A stretch of 64,000 nt of DNA from Anaerolineaceae bacterium. Lineage in GTDB: Bacteria; Chloroflexota; Anaerolineae; Aggregatilineales; Phototrophicaceae. The DNA is taken from the NCBI GenBank assembly GCA_026708325.1, contig JAPOVC010000018.1:1-64000 (forward strand). The letters are read 5' to 3'. A program made the translations under genes and the position numbers. The notes beneath the pieces were generated by a model. It made no database searches, was not told the origin of the DNA, and worked only from the letters and a program-made list of their open reading frames with translations. Position 1 is the first letter of the stretch, and every line of letters begins with the position of its first letter. Shown in pieces: positions 17,170-26,324 of this stretch.

Positions 17170-18543
17170 GTGTCAACACCCGGCCTGCCTGTGAACGCAG
17201 TTGCGCAACATCCCTTTCTGACCCGGCCCCGGCGCACGGTGCTCGTGCTCACCCTGCCGGTCGTCATTTCGCAGATCGCCGAGCCGCTCACCGGCCTGGT
17301 CGATACGGCCTTCGTGGCGCGCCTCGGGGCGCCGCCGCTGGCGGCCCTGGGCGTGGGCAGCGCGGCGATTTCAATGCTGCTGTGGCTCTTCTACTTTCTT
17401 GGCATCAGCACCATGACCGAGGTGGCGCAGGCCCTGGGGCGCGGTCAACTGCTGCGCGCGCGCGAGATCGCCAGCTTGGGCCTGTTGCTGGCCGGCATCG
17501 CCGGCACGTTGATGCTGCTGGCCGGCCTGATCGGCCCGGACCTGCTGGCGCGATTCATGGGCGCGGCGCTGGAGGTCCATGACCTGGCCGTCGATTACAT
17601 CCGGCTGCGTCTGTTGGGCGCGCCGGCCGTGCTGCTGACGATGGTCGGCTTCGGCGCGCTGCGCGGTCTGCAGGACATGCGCACGCCGCTGCGCATCGCC
17701 GTGGTGGTCAACCTGATCAACATCGCGCTGGACCTGCCGTTCATCTATGGCGTCGGGCCGCTGCCGGCCCTGGGCGTGAGCGGCGCGGCGCTGGCCAGCG
17801 TCATCGCGCAGTATCTGGGCCTGGCCATGCTGCTGCGGCATTTGCGGCGGCGACCCGGCCTCTGCTGGCATCTGGACCGCCACGACATCCAGGTCCTGCT
17901 GCGGGCCGGTCGCGACCTCGTGGTGCGCAGCGGCCTGCTGACCGTCTTCCTGTTGCTCTCCACCCGGGTCGCCAACCAGATCGGCCCCGAAGCCGGCGCG
18001 GCCCACCAGGCCATGCGCACCCTGTGGCTCTTCGGCAGCTGGCTGGCGGACGCCTTCGGCACCTGCGCCCAGAGCCTGGTCGGCTTTTTCTTCGGCGCGG
18101 CGCAACTGCGTTATGCGCGCCGGGCCGCCGCCGTCACCATTCTGCAGGGCCTGGCGACCGGCATTGCCCTTTGCCTGATCTCTCTGCTGGCCACCTCCCT
18201 GGTGCTGGAGGCCTTCGTGCCGCCGGAAGCCACGGCGGCCTTCCTGTCCGCCTGGCCGGTCGCCGCGCTGACGCTGCCCCTGGCCGCCCTGGCCTTCGTC
18301 ACCGACGGCATCCACTGGGGCACGGGCGACTACGCCTGGTTGCGCAACGGCATGATCGTCTCCACCGCGATCGCCGGGGCCGCGTTGCTGCTGACGGATA
18401 CCTCCGCGCCGCAGGCCTTCCTGCTGGTCTGGCTGTCGCTCCTGCTCTGGCTGGCCCTGCGCAGCTGCTTCGGTCTGCTGCGCATCTGGCCCGGCCACCT
18501 GCGCGCGCCGCTGCGACACATGCGTGCCCCGGAGGCGGTGTGA
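17170..18543 (+). CDS. MATE-family efflux transporter
   Basis: 457 residues with about twelve hydrophobic helices. The MATE layout is visible: LTLPVVISQIAEPLTGLVDTAFVARLGAPPLAALGVG at the start of repeat one, GFGALRGLQDMRTPL near helix 5, and the second repeat from about residue 245. It exports cationic drugs or metabolites, with H+ or Na+ import. It lies nearest the DinF-like branch by eye. The start is uncertain: the GTG at 17170 gives the longest frame and no good ribosome site is visible, so a later GTG at 17191 is possible. Confidence 0.9.
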   Translation: MSTPGLPVNAVAQHPFLTRPRRTVLVLTLPVVISQIAEPLTGLVDTAFVARLGAPPLAALGVGSAAISMLLWLFYFLGISTMTEVAQALGRGQLLRAREIASLGLLLAGIAGTLMLLAGLIGPDLLARFMGAALEVHDLAVDYIRLRLLGAPAVLLTMVGFGALRGLQDMRTPLRIAVVVNLINIALDLPFIYGVGPLPALGVSGAALASVIAQYLGLAMLLRHLRRRPGLCWHLDRHDIQVLLRAGRDLVVRSGLLTVFLLLSTRVANQIGPEAGAAHQAMRTLWLFGSWLADAFGTCAQSLVGFFFGAAQLRYARRAAAVTILQGLATGIALCLISLLATSLVLEAFVPPEATAAFLSAWPVAALTLPLAALAFVTDGIHWGTGDYAWLRNGMIVSTAIAGAALLLTDTSAPQAFLLVWLSLLLWLALRSCFGLLRIWPGHLRAPLRHMRAPEAV

Positions 18544-18886
18544 AGCTGGCCCTCACCCTAAATCCCTCTCCCTCAGGAAGAGGGACCTTGGCCTTGTGGG
18601 TTGATCCCCGCTTCAGACCCCTGACAACCGCGTCCCGACCCACTGTCGCTCGCTCTTCACAGGATCTGGCTTCACCCCTTTCTGAAAGCTCCTTCTACTT
18701 CGGCAATTGCCCCCTCTCCCTAAGGGAGAGGGGGTCGGGGGGTGAGGGCCCGGCCACCTCCGCGCCTCCTGCGACACATGCGCCTGGCGGAGCCGGTTTG
18801 ACCCTGAGCGATTCCCTGGTATGCCGGAAGTTCGCTAACATTGACCCGGCTCAGCCGATTTGGGGCAGGCAGTAGGCGGAACAGTC
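18544..18886. repeat. Spacer with two family C palindromic elements
   Basis: Family C elements (CCCTCACCC...CTCTCCCTCAGG-type, GGGAGAGG return arm) lie at 18550-18586 and, in a fuller form, at 18708-18750. No coding sequence is recognised. An AGGCGGA site precedes the next start. Confidence 0.75.
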
Positions 18887-19585
18887 ATGATCGTCACGGA
18901 TGCGCAGCGCGAACAATACCGCCGCGAGGGCTACTTCATTCTCGAGAGCGTGATTCCCGAGGCCGCGCTGGAGGGTCTGCGCGGGGAATGCGGCAGCCTG
19001 CTGGCGAAGCGGCAAAGGCGGTGGGAGGTCAGGGGCATCGCGGGGTTCGGCCTCGACTTCTATCGCAGGAATGAAAGCCCCGACAGGGAGTGGCGCCCCG
19101 ATCCGCTCGTTCGGGACTTTCTCTTCAGCGACCTGATGGTGGAGGTCGGGCGCGCCACGCTGGGCGAGGACGTCTACCTCTTCAACGAACAGTACGTCAT
19201 CACGGCGGCGGGGGACGGCATTACGTTCTTCAGTCAACGGGACTTCGGCCACTATCGCCGGCCCTGCCTCTCCTGCTGCTGCGCGCTGGATGACATGACG
19301 GTCGAGCTCTTCGAGCACCGCGTCGAGGACAGTTCCAACGACAGGGTCGGCTACCACGGCGACGACCCCGCCGTGGCGGCACTGGCGCCGGCCGGCTGCA
19401 TGGTGGCCTTCAGCAGCCGCGTTTTCTATCGCAGCGGCCCCGGCACGAGCGAGCGCATGCGCCGCGCCTACCTGGCGCAGTTTTCCGCCGAGCCGATCAT
19501 GAACAGGGAATGGAATCAGTCCATGCCGCTGCTGCTGAAGGGCGAGCGGCAGCCGGCGCCGGAGCCCGGCGCCGCCGCCAAATGA
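18887..19585 (+). CDS. Phytanoyl-CoA dioxygenase-like protein lacking the iron-binding residues
   Basis: 232 residues from the ATG at 18887, chosen by alignment with the paralogue that follows (both begin with TDAQREQYRREGY / TEAQREQYRREGY). The two share most of their length, but this copy lacks the features needed for catalysis. WHQDSGY becomes FSQRDFG at the HxD site, the distal FHRSGP becomes FYRSGP, and a ~20-residue segment (ENGTVYVLPYERAG... in the paralogue) is deleted. The 2-oxoglutarate-binding Arg region, RRAYLAQFSAEP, remains. It is probably a decaying duplicate or a non-catalytic partner; the frame is otherwise intact. Confidence 0.8.
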   Translation: MIVTDAQREQYRREGYFILESVIPEAALEGLRGECGSLLAKRQRRWEVRGIAGFGLDFYRRNESPDREWRPDPLVRDFLFSDLMVEVGRATLGEDVYLFNEQYVITAAGDGITFFSQRDFGHYRRPCLSCCCALDDMTVELFEHRVEDSSNDRVGYHGDDPAVAALAPAGCMVAFSSRVFYRSGPGTSERMRRAYLAQFSAEPIMNREWNQSMPLLLKGERQPAPEPGAAAK

Positions 19586-19622
19586 ACGCCGCATCGTCCG
19601 CCAGGGAGGGCAACGGAGAGCC

Positions 19623-20375
19623 ATGTTGGTCACGGAAGCGCAGCGCGAACAATACCGCCGCGAGGGTTACTTCATTCTCGAAAGTGTGATTCCCGAAGTC
19701 GTGCTGGATGGCCTGCGCGAGGAATGCGGCCGCCTGTTGGCCGAGCGGGACGCGAGGATGGAGGCCAAAGGTATCACGACCGACGGCATCAGCCACTACC
19801 GCCAGCGCTACTTCATCAGCAACGAGTGGCGTACCAGCGCTGCCATTAGCGATTTTCTCTTCGGCGACCTGATGGCGGAGGTCGGGCGGGCCACGCTGGG
19901 CGAAAACGTCTTCCTCTTCAACGAACAGTACGTCGTCAAGGCGGCGGAGCGCGGCATGAAGTTCGCCTGGCACCAGGATTCGGGCTACATCGGTCACTAT
20001 CACCGGCCCTACCTGTCCTGCTGGTGCTCGCTGGACGACATGACGGTCGAGAACGGCACGGTGTACGTGCTGCCCTACGAACGCGCCGGTATGCAGCCGG
20101 ATGACCTCTTCGACCACAGGGTCGAGGACAGTTCGAACGACAAGGTAGGCTATCATGGTGATGACCCAGGCGTGGCGGCGCTGGTGCCGGCCGGAAGCGT
20201 GGTGGTCTTCAGCAGTCGCACCTTTCACCGCAGCGGCCCCAACACGACCGACCGCATGCGCCGCGTCTATCTGGCCCAGTACTCCGCCGAGCCGATCTTG
20301 AACAAGGCCGGCGACGCGCACTGGAACCAGGCCATTCCCCTGCTGCTGAACGGGGAACGTCAGGCGGCCCCGTAG
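19623..20375 (+). CDS. Phytanoyl-CoA dioxygenase family Fe(II)/2-oxoglutarate oxygenase
   Basis: 250 residues. The double-stranded beta-helix oxygenase motifs are present: KFAWHQDSGY (HxD iron ligands), NGTVYVLP, a distal FHRSGP (third iron ligand) and RRVYLAQYSAEP (2-oxoglutarate contact). The start at 19623 follows GGAGGGCAACGGAG. It begins 37 bp after the degenerate paralogue, on the same strand, so both are probably co-transcribed. Substrate is unknown; the family hydroxylates small molecules, lipids and natural products. Confidence 0.87.
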   Translation: MLVTEAQREQYRREGYFILESVIPEVVLDGLREECGRLLAERDARMEAKGITTDGISHYRQRYFISNEWRTSAAISDFLFGDLMAEVGRATLGENVFLFNEQYVVKAAERGMKFAWHQDSGYIGHYHRPYLSCWCSLDDMTVENGTVYVLPYERAGMQPDDLFDHRVEDSSNDKVGYHGDDPGVAALVPAGSVVVFSSRTFHRSGPNTTDRMRRVYLAQYSAEPILNKAGDAHWNQAIPLLLNGERQAAP

Positions 20376-20430
20376 CCCGGGCGCCACGTCATTGCCCAAT
20401 TCCTGGCAACACACCGGCGTTGCAGTGTCT

Positions 20431-20475
20431 GGCCCTCACCCCCAACCCCTCTCCCTCAGGGAGAGGGGCTTCAGG
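20431..20475. repeat. Family C palindromic element
   Basis: A GGCCCTCACC...CTCTCCCTCAGGGAGAGGGG element with the inverted pair CCCTCTCC/GGAGAGGG form. It is one of several similar copies (18708, 46521, 46693) in this window. Confidence 0.75.
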
Positions 20476-20614
20476 GAGTAGAATTGGCCTTTCTCTCTCT
20501 GACAGGAATCCCTGCAGCGGATGAGGAAATAAATGGGCCGGGGAGGGTGAGCGCCACCCCCTTCCTGCGCTACAATGGCGGCCCTGTGATTGAGCCTGTC
20601 AAAGGATGGTCGCC

Positions 20615-22336
20615 ATGGCCGATTCGACCGCCGTCAATGGACGCGCGCTGAACGAGAACAGCCGCACCCTGGTAGGAGGCGTCAGCCGCGCCGGCGCCCG
20701 CGCCATGTTCAAGGCCACCGGCCTCGGCGACGAGGACCTCGAGAAGCCGCTGATCGCCATCGCCAACACCTGGACCGAGGTCGGACCCTGCAACATCCAC
20801 CTGCGCCGCCTGGCGACCAAGGTCAAGGAGGGCATCCGCGCCGCAGGCGGCACGCCGCTGGAATTCAACACCGTCACCATCAACGACGGCATCACCATGG
20901 GCACGGCCGGCATGAAGGCCTCGCTGATTAGCCGCGAGATGATCGCTGACTCGATCGAGCTGGTCACGCGCGCCAACTACTTCGACGGCATCGTCGCCCT
21001 TTGCTCCTGCGACAAGACCATCCCCGGCACCATCATGGGTCTGATCCGCCTCAACATTCCCGGCCTGGTGCTCTATGGCGGCACCATCCTGCCCGGCGAC
21101 CTCGACGGCGAGCCGCAGGACATCGTCAGCGTCTACGAGGCCATCGGCGCCTACAGCGCGGGCAAGATCCCGGCGGAGCGGCTCAAGCAGGTGGAGGACG
21201 TCGCCTGTCCGGGGCCGGGCGCCTGCGGCGGGCAGTACACCGCCAACACCATGGCCAACATCTCGCAAATTCTGGGTCTCTGCCCGATGGGCTTCGCCGA
21301 CATCCCGGCCGTCGACGAACAGAAGGACGAGGTCGCGCGCCAGGCGGGCGAGATCGTCTTGCGCCTCGTCGCCGAGGACCTGCGGCCCGACCGGCTGGTG
21401 ACGCGCAAGAGCCTTGAGAACTCCATCGCCGCCTCGACCTCGACGGTCGGCAGCACCAACAGCATCCTGCATACCCTGGCATTCGCGCGCGAGGCCGGCA
21501 TCGAGTTCACCCTCGACGACATTGAGGCCATCAGCCGCCGCACGCCGGTCATCGCCGACATGCGCCCCACCGGTCGCTACGTCGCGCTGGACATGTACCG
21601 CGCCGGCGGCCTGCGTCTGCTGGCGCAGCGCCTGATCGACGGCGGCCTGATCGACGGCAGCACGCCGACGGTCACCGGCCGCACGCTCGGTGAGGAAGCG
21701 GCCGGGGCCCAGGAGAGGCCGGGCCAGGACGTCATCGTGTCGCTGGACAAGCCACTAAAGGAGACCGGCGGCCTGACGGTGCTGCGCGGCAACCTCGCGC
21801 CCGACGGCGCGGCGGTCAAGCTCAAGGGCATCGAACCGCTGCGGCATCGCGGCCCGGCGCGCGTCTTTGACAGCGAGGAAGACGCTTTCGTGGCCATCGA
21901 CAACCAGGAGATTCGCCCCGGCGACGTGGTCGTCATCCGCTACGAGGGTCCGGTCGGCGGCCCGGGCATGCGCGAGATGCTGCAGACCACTGCCGCGCTG
22001 GTCGGTCAGGGCCTGGGGCAGGACGTGATGATGGTCACCGACGGGCGTTTCAGCGGCGGCACGCGCGGCCTGATGATCGGCCACGTGGCGCCGGAGGCCA
22101 TGCTGGGCGGCCCGCTGGGTCTGCTGCAGGAGGGCGACATCATCTCGGTGGACGTCGAGGCGCGCAGTATTGACGTCGAACTGGATGACGCGGAACTGGC
22201 GCGGCGGCGCGCGGAATGGCGGGCGCCGCCGCCGCACTTTACGACCGGCGTGATGGCCAAGTACGCGCGCACGGCGGCCCAGGCCGACGACGGTGCCGCG
22301 ACAAACATCGTGCCGCTGCGGGAAAAGGTGCGTTAG
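20615..22336 (+). CDS. ilvD: Dihydroxy-acid dehydratase
   Basis: 573 residues from the ATG at 20615, eight bases after AAAGGA; an ATG at 20606 overlaps that site and is less likely. Fe-S cluster cysteines are in [17 protein letters not shown] and [16 protein letters not shown]. The [24 protein letters not shown] and [20 protein letters not shown] blocks are those of true IlvD. It dehydrates 2,3-dihydroxy-isovalerate and -methylvalerate in valine and isoleucine synthesis. It is a single gene here, with no ilvB/C/E neighbours. Confidence 0.95.
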   Translation: MADSTAVNGRALNENSRTLVGGVSRAGARAMFKATGLGDEDLEKPLIAIANTWTEVGPCNIHLRRLATKVKEGIRAAGGTPLEFNTVTINDGITMGTAGMKASLISREMIADSIELVTRANYFDGIVALCSCDKTIPGTIMGLIRLNIPGLVLYGGTILPGDLDGEPQDIVSVYEAIGAYSAGKIPAERLKQVEDVACPGPGACGGQYTANTMANISQILGLCPMGFADIPAVDEQKDEVARQAGEIVLRLVAEDLRPDRLVTRKSLENSIAASTSTVGSTNSILHTLAFAREAGIEFTLDDIEAISRRTPVIADMRPTGRYVALDMYRAGGLRLLAQRLIDGGLIDGSTPTVTGRTLGEEAAGAQERPGQDVIVSLDKPLKETGGLTVLRGNLAPDGAAVKLKGIEPLRHRGPARVFDSEEDAFVAIDNQEIRPGDVVVIRYEGPVGGPGMREMLQTTAALVGQGLGQDVMMVTDGRFSGGTRGLMIGHVAPEAMLGGPLGLLQEGDIISVDVEARSIDVELDDAELARRRAEWRAPPPHFTTGVMAKYARTAAQADDGAATNIVPLREKVR

Positions 22337-22356
22337 TCGGGCGAGAGAAAATTGCG

Positions 22357-22773
22357 CTACCAGATTATAGGAACGTAGTTTGAATCTATAATCATGGGGT
22401 CATTTGTCACCAGTGGCAAACCGAGCTTGCGTGCGTGCCCGGCTATAAGGCGATCATGCATCTCCGGAATTGCGCGTAGTTCTAGGAATTCACGTGCTTG
22501 CTTTACTGTCAGGGGGACAAATTCAAACCACGAACTGGCTTCGATCTCGTCCAAGACTTCCTGAATGTTATCAAAATGGTCGTGTTTCCCATTCCAGTAG
22601 TAAAACTCGCCAATCAGTATTGGTGAAATAATGAGGCTGGAACGTCCCTCTTCCGCCGCAGCAAAGACTGCCTTGGCCTGCTTTCCCAGTTTCTCATACA
22701 CTGTCAGATATTGAACTAGGGCAACTGTGTCAATGACACACCGTTCAGGGATTCGAATCGCGTTGCTCGTCAA
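22357..22773 (-). CDS. PIN-domain (VapC-like) ribonuclease toxin
   Basis: 138 residues from a TTG at 22773 with GGGAAG upstream. The acidic PIN residues are present: CVIDTVALVQYL (first Asp), ISPILIGEFYYW (Glu), EMHDRLIAGHARKLG (Asp) and LVTNDPMI (Asp). It is a probable Mg2+-dependent RNase. Its start lies 29 bp inside the preceding gene, so the two are tightly coupled. That preceding protein is not a known VapB, so the inhibitor in this operon is unclear. The locus is more AT-rich than its surroundings. Confidence 0.8.
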   Translation of the reverse strand: MTSNAIRIPERCVIDTVALVQYLTVYEKLGKQAKAVFAAAEEGRSSLIISPILIGEFYYWNGKHDHFDNIQEVLDEIEASSWFEFVPLTVKQAREFLELRAIPEMHDRLIAGHARKLGLPLVTNDPMIIDSNYVPIIW

Positions 22774-23173
22774 AGTCTTCTTCCCACTGCGATCGTATTT
22801 CCTTTAGTGTCGCACGGATTTCTTCGTCGCTGTAGCTAACTCCGGGTTTGGCGTAGCGATTTGCAAGGCTGATATGCTTTTTTGCTTTGGCAGAGACTGG
22901 TTTGGCTTGTGCCGGCGCGGCGACATTTTGTTTGAATGGATGCCAACGATTTGGCATGGGCTGAACGCGATATGTACCGGCATGAAGCAACCCAAACGCA
23001 TCCTGTCCTGTGGCACGATAGACAAGGTAAACACTGTGGGTGTCAGTACGTTCAATAATCCCCCACTGGCCGTGGCCCCATGGCATTATGTAACCGGTCG
23101 GAGATACACCAGCGAAAAAGGCGTCTGTTGTATTGATTGAATTCGACGAGTTGGTCAATTGCAGCGTCGACAT
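22745..23173 (-). CDS. Unknown protein of the TIGR04255-PIN operon
   Basis: 142 residues. The ATG at 23173 follows GAGGGAGAAACGG, a good ribosome site, although it lies 122 bp inside the end of the TIGR04255 gene. A later ATG at 23086 has no ribosome site. The N-terminal half is beta-like (GYIMPWGHGQWGIIERTDTHSVYLVYRATG). The C-terminal half is charged and helical, ending with SYSDEEIRATLKEIRSQWEEDFDEQ. Its position just before a PIN gene suggests an antitoxin or targeting partner (inference). I do not recognise the family. Confidence 0.6.
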   Translation of the reverse strand: MSTLQLTNSSNSINTTDAFFAGVSPTGYIMPWGHGQWGIIERTDTHSVYLVYRATGQDAFGLLHAGTYRVQPMPNRWHPFKQNVAAPAQAKPVSAKAKKHISLANRYAKPGVSYSDEEIRATLKEIRSQWEEDFDEQRDSNP

Positions 23174-23852
23174 CCGTTTCTCCCTCTACAAAGAAATCGC
23201 TGTCTATGCCATAGCCGATGAGCTGGTTTGTTTCAGGGTGCCTTGCATACCCGTGCTGTATGTGTACCTTCGCCGGACCAGCGTCTATCGTCAGCAGTAT
23301 TCTGTAGGCAATGTCTTCGATGGCCTCACCCAAGCCAGGTGTTGCCAAGTCCCTGATCAGGTCTTCACCAAGTAGCTCCGGCCATTCAGCATCCTCAAGT
23401 TCTAATTTGTCCTTTTGTATCAGGTTTCGATAACGCAAACCGATTCTGGTGTAGGGATCTGGAGAATAAACTTCCCTGAGCGCATCCAGAGCCAGCTGTA
23501 TTCCAACGAAAAACTGTTCCCACCTTTCGTAGTTGCCGCTCGTTAGTGAGACGAAACCGGATGACAGTCTCACAATCAACGAACCTTCGTTAGTCGCAAA
23601 CTCATACACCTTTTGGCTCGGTTTCAAGGACTGTATGACGTCCTGGCTGAGAATCTGCACAAGTTCCGGTGGTAAAATCGCAGCAAATTCGGACTTTTCC
23701 TGATATTGGGGGAAATGCCCACGGATTCTTTCCTGAAAATCTGCAGGAGTTTCCGCTTCAATTCTAAGAACTGTCGGAAAGCGCAATTGGCAAATCACTT
23801 GCTCCAGAGGATTGTTTTCATAGATGACGCGCTCAGTCTCTGGAAACAACAT
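23052..23852 (-). CDS. TIGR04255-family protein
   Basis: 266 residues from the ATG at 23852. The N-terminal NNPLEQVICQLRFPTVLRIEAETPADFQERIRGHFP and the middle VSLTSGNYERWEQF and YTRIGLRYRNLI blocks match the sporadically distributed TIGR04255 family, whose function is unknown. It is first in a three-gene minus-strand operon with nested overlaps (122 bp and 29 bp) ending in a PIN ribonuclease. The AT-richer composition and sporadic distribution of the family suggest acquisition by transfer. Confidence 0.75.
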   Translation of the reverse strand: MLFPETERVIYENNPLEQVICQLRFPTVLRIEAETPADFQERIRGHFPQYQEKSEFAAILPPELVQILSQDVIQSLKPSQKVYEFATNEGSLIVRLSSGFVSLTSGNYERWEQFFVGIQLALDALREVYSPDPYTRIGLRYRNLIQKDKLELEDAEWPELLGEDLIRDLATPGLGEAIEDIAYRILLTIDAGPAKVHIQHGYARHPETNQLIGYGIDSDFFVEGETDVDAAIDQLVEFNQYNRRLFRWCISDRLHNAMGPRPVGDY

Positions 23853-23953
23853 GACACCATACCTTGGGCAGCAAGTTGGGACTCAGGATTTCTGCTCTGG
23901 ACGAACAGTATACATTGTTACACAAGGCCTGCCTGCACCAATCTAGTCCACAG

Positions 23954-24820
23954 CTAACCCGCACATAACCCGCATAACTCCGCGCTGAGCGCCCAGAGGC
24001 GCCGCGCCGCGTCGTCGTCCTGCGCCGCCGCAGAGGGCTCGCGCAGCCGGCGACGGTCATAGTAGCCACCGCTCCGGCCCTCCATCTCCCCGGCCGTGGC
24101 CAGCCAGATCAACGTGTCCGCGCCCTGCTCGGGCGTCTTCATGAAGACCGGCGCCAGGGCCCCGAGCACCAGCCCTCCGATGCCACCGACGTTCTGGAAC
24201 AGCCCCGTGTTGACCACGCCCGGATGCATGCTGTTGACCGTGATGCCCGACCCTTCCAGACGCCGCGCCAGTTCGCGCGTGAAGAGGACGTTGGCCAGCT
24301 TGCTTTGGCTGTAGGCGCCGAAGCCAAACATGCCCCAGCGCTTTCGTCCGTCGAGATTGTCGAAGTCGAAAGTCCGCTGCTGCCGATGCGCCTCTGACGA
24401 GACGTTGACGATGCGCGCCGGCGCGCTGGCCTGCAGCAGGTCCAGCAGCAGGCGCGTCAGCAGGTAGTAGGCGATGTGGTTGACGGCGAAGGTCCGCTCG
24501 AGGCCGTCTGCCGTGTCGGCGCGCTCGCGGAAATTCGCGCCGGCGTTGTTGAGCAGGATATCAAGGCGATCGTGCTGCTCGCGGAAGGCATCGGCCAGCT
24601 GACGCACCCCGGCCTGGGTGGAGAGGTCCGCCAGCAGGCCGCTGACCGCCTCGACACCGCTTTCCGCGCGGAGCATGGCGAGCGTGTCGTCCAGGCGCTG
24701 CTGGCTGCGCCCGGCCACGGCGACCGTCGCGCCCCGCCTGGCCAGGGCCAGCGCCGCCGCCCGCCCGATCCCGTTGGTCGCGCCGGTGATGAGGACTACC
24801 TTGCCCTGCATGTCGCTCAT
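23954..24820 (-). CDS. Short-chain dehydrogenase/reductase (retinol-dehydrogenase-like)
   Basis: 288 residues. Rossmann motif TGATNGIG near residue 13, NNAG, a Ser in IVNVSSEAH and the catalytic YSQSK are all present. The block HPGVVNTGLF is usual for the retinol-dehydrogenase-like group of classical SDRs, which act on alcohols, aldehydes or ketones with NADP(H). Substrate unknown. It stands alone, between the TIGR04255 operon and a repeat-bearing spacer. Confidence 0.88.
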   Translation of the reverse strand: MSDMQGKVVLITGATNGIGRAAALALARRGATVAVAGRSQQRLDDTLAMLRAESGVEAVSGLLADLSTQAGVRQLADAFREQHDRLDILLNNAGANFRERADTADGLERTFAVNHIAYYLLTRLLLDLLQASAPARIVNVSSEAHRQQRTFDFDNLDGRKRWGMFGFGAYSQSKLANVLFTRELARRLEGSGITVNSMHPGVVNTGLFQNVGGIGGLVLGALAPVFMKTPEQGADTLIWLATAGEMEGRSGGYYDRRRLREPSAAAQDDDAARRLWALSAELCGLCAG

Positions 24821-25145
24821 GGTCCGCTCCCGTGTTGTCCGGGCAACAGCATAGCAGAAGCCGCATTTGTCCTGGCGTCCCGGGAGTGTCCAAAGTGATG
24901 GAGTTGGAGTGGCGGGCGACCTGCCAGGTCGCCCCTACATCTGTGTCGGGCAGGGCGGGCGACCTGACAAATCGCCCCTGCCATTGTGTTGGACGGGAAT
25001 CGGGTGGCTGCCTCGCGCTGCCGTCCGCACGCGGCTGGCGTGGATGGTGCGGACGCGGACAGCCATGCAGGGCGCGGGCCCGCGCGCCTTTCTCCATGAG
25101 GGAGGCGGGCGCGACGGACGGGCGGCCGTTGTCAGGGATGCGCGC
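24821..25145. repeat. Spacer with two family A hairpins and the second ~45-bp repeat
   Basis: Family A hairpins lie at 24914-24934 (inner stem CCT/AGG) and 24957-24977. At 25021-25065 is the second copy of the sequence found at 6782-6826. No gene is recognised in this 325-bp spacer. Confidence 0.75.
25021..25065 (+). repeat. ~45-bp direct repeat beside phage gene (copy 2)
   Basis: Matches 6782-6826: 19 identical bases at the start, then GATGGTGC in both. It lies about 80 bp beyond the stop of the large terminase gene. Confidence 0.6.
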
Positions 25146-26324
25146 TCAGGCGAAAGCCAGCGCCGTCCCGCTGCGCTGCAGGGCGTGCCAGGCCAGGGCC
25201 AGCGCCATCACCAGGTCGTCATGCAGACCCGGCGGCGCGCCATAGCGGTAACTGCCGTCCGGCCGCCGCCGCAACGTGTAGTTGGCCAGTTCGTTCAGCA
25301 GGTCCTCGTTCGGCAGCAGCGCCAGTTGACCGCTCTCGATCGCCAGCGCCAGGGCTTCGATCAGGGCGCGCTTGGCCGGCGCGGTGGTCTGGAAGCCGGT
25401 CACCGGCAGCCCCGCCTGTTGCAGCGCCTCGATGTTGGGTTCGCCCATGCTGTTGCTCTCGGCGACGATTCGCGACAGGTCCCAGCGGGCGTGCAGGGCC
25501 TGCAGACGTCCGCGTTGCCGCGCCCAGCCCAGCTGACGGAAACGGTCCAGCGCCACCACTGCCCGCCGCTCGCCGTCCAGAATGACGATCGCCGTGTAAT
25601 CGCGCGCCCGACCCCAGTCCACGCCGGCGACGTAGTGGCCCTGCGCCTGCGGCCGCGCGTCAGCGGGCGCCCTGGCCGCCGCGTGCAGGTTGTCGAACAC
25701 CTGGCCGCTGTCGCCGAGGAATTCGGCAAGGTACTCCTCGCGGAAGACGCGCTCCGGCGTCGTGCGGCGGATCGCCGCCAGCTCTTCCGCGTCCACCAGG
25801 GGGTTGTCGACCGAGGTATGGCGGAAGGACTGCCACTGCGTCTGCGTCTGTTCCCGGCCCAGTTGATAGAGCTGCCAGAACCAGTTACGGCCGTTGGGGC
25901 TGCTCAGAAACAGGGCGCCGCCGCGCCGCTCCAGCAGCATCGGGCGGACGACTTCCGGCCAGACGCTTTCCTCCATGAAGGCCGCCTCGTCCAGCACCGC
26001 GAAGTCCAGCCCGGCGCCGCGCAGATGGTCGGCGTGGTGGGTGCTGCGAATGGCCAGCAGGGCGCCGCCGGGCAGGTCGATGCGCTGAGCGGACTCGCTC
26101 ACCCGCGCCTCCGGCAGCGGCGCCAGGGTCTGCTTCAGGTCGCGCCAGACCTGGTCAGCCATTTGCAGCGTCGGCGCCAGCCACCAGCAACGCGCGCCCT
26201 GCAGGAAGCGACAGACGAGCGCCAGCTTGCCCAGCTCGGTCTTGCCGAAGCGCCGGCCGCAGGCCACCACCCTGAAGCGCGCCCTACTGGCCAGAATCTG
26301 CTCCTGCCCAGGGTGGGGCCTCAT
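25146..26324 (-). CDS. Phage terminase large subunit
   Basis: 392 residues from the ATG at 26324; a TTG at 26363 would add 13 residues. ATPase motifs: VVACGRRFGKTELG (Walker A), CWWLAPTLQMADQVWRDL, FAVLDEAAFM (Walker B) and LFLSSPNG (coupling motif). Nuclease motifs of the RNase H fold: YVAGVDWGRARDYTAIVILD, IVAESNSMG and GLHDDLVMALALAW. All key residues appear intact, so this could be a working packaging motor and headful or cos nuclease. The start overlaps the small-terminase-like gene by 41 bp. The portal gene that usually follows is 14 kb further along the strand. Confidence 0.92.
   Translation of the reverse strand: MRPHPGQEQILASRARFRVVACGRRFGKTELGKLALVCRFLQGARCWWLAPTLQMADQVWRDLKQTLAPLPEARVSESAQRIDLPGGALLAIRSTHHADHLRGAGLDFAVLDEAAFMEESVWPEVVRPMLLERRGGALFLSSPNGRNWFWQLYQLGREQTQTQWQSFRHTSVDNPLVDAEELAAIRRTTPERVFREEYLAEFLGDSGQVFDNLHAAARAPADARPQAQGHYVAGVDWGRARDYTAIVILDGERRAVVALDRFRQLGWARQRGRLQALHARWDLSRIVAESNSMGEPNIEALQQAGLPVTGFQTTAPAKRALIEALALAIESGQLALLPNEDLLNELANYTLRRRPDGSYRYGAPPGLHDDLVMALALAWHALQRSGTALAFA

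Noticed and set aside
17371-18519. A long minus-strand frame opposite the MATE gene, rich in Gln and Arg
   Set aside because: Antisense of a Leu/Ala-rich membrane protein produces Gln/Arg-rich shadows like this; no signal or motif.
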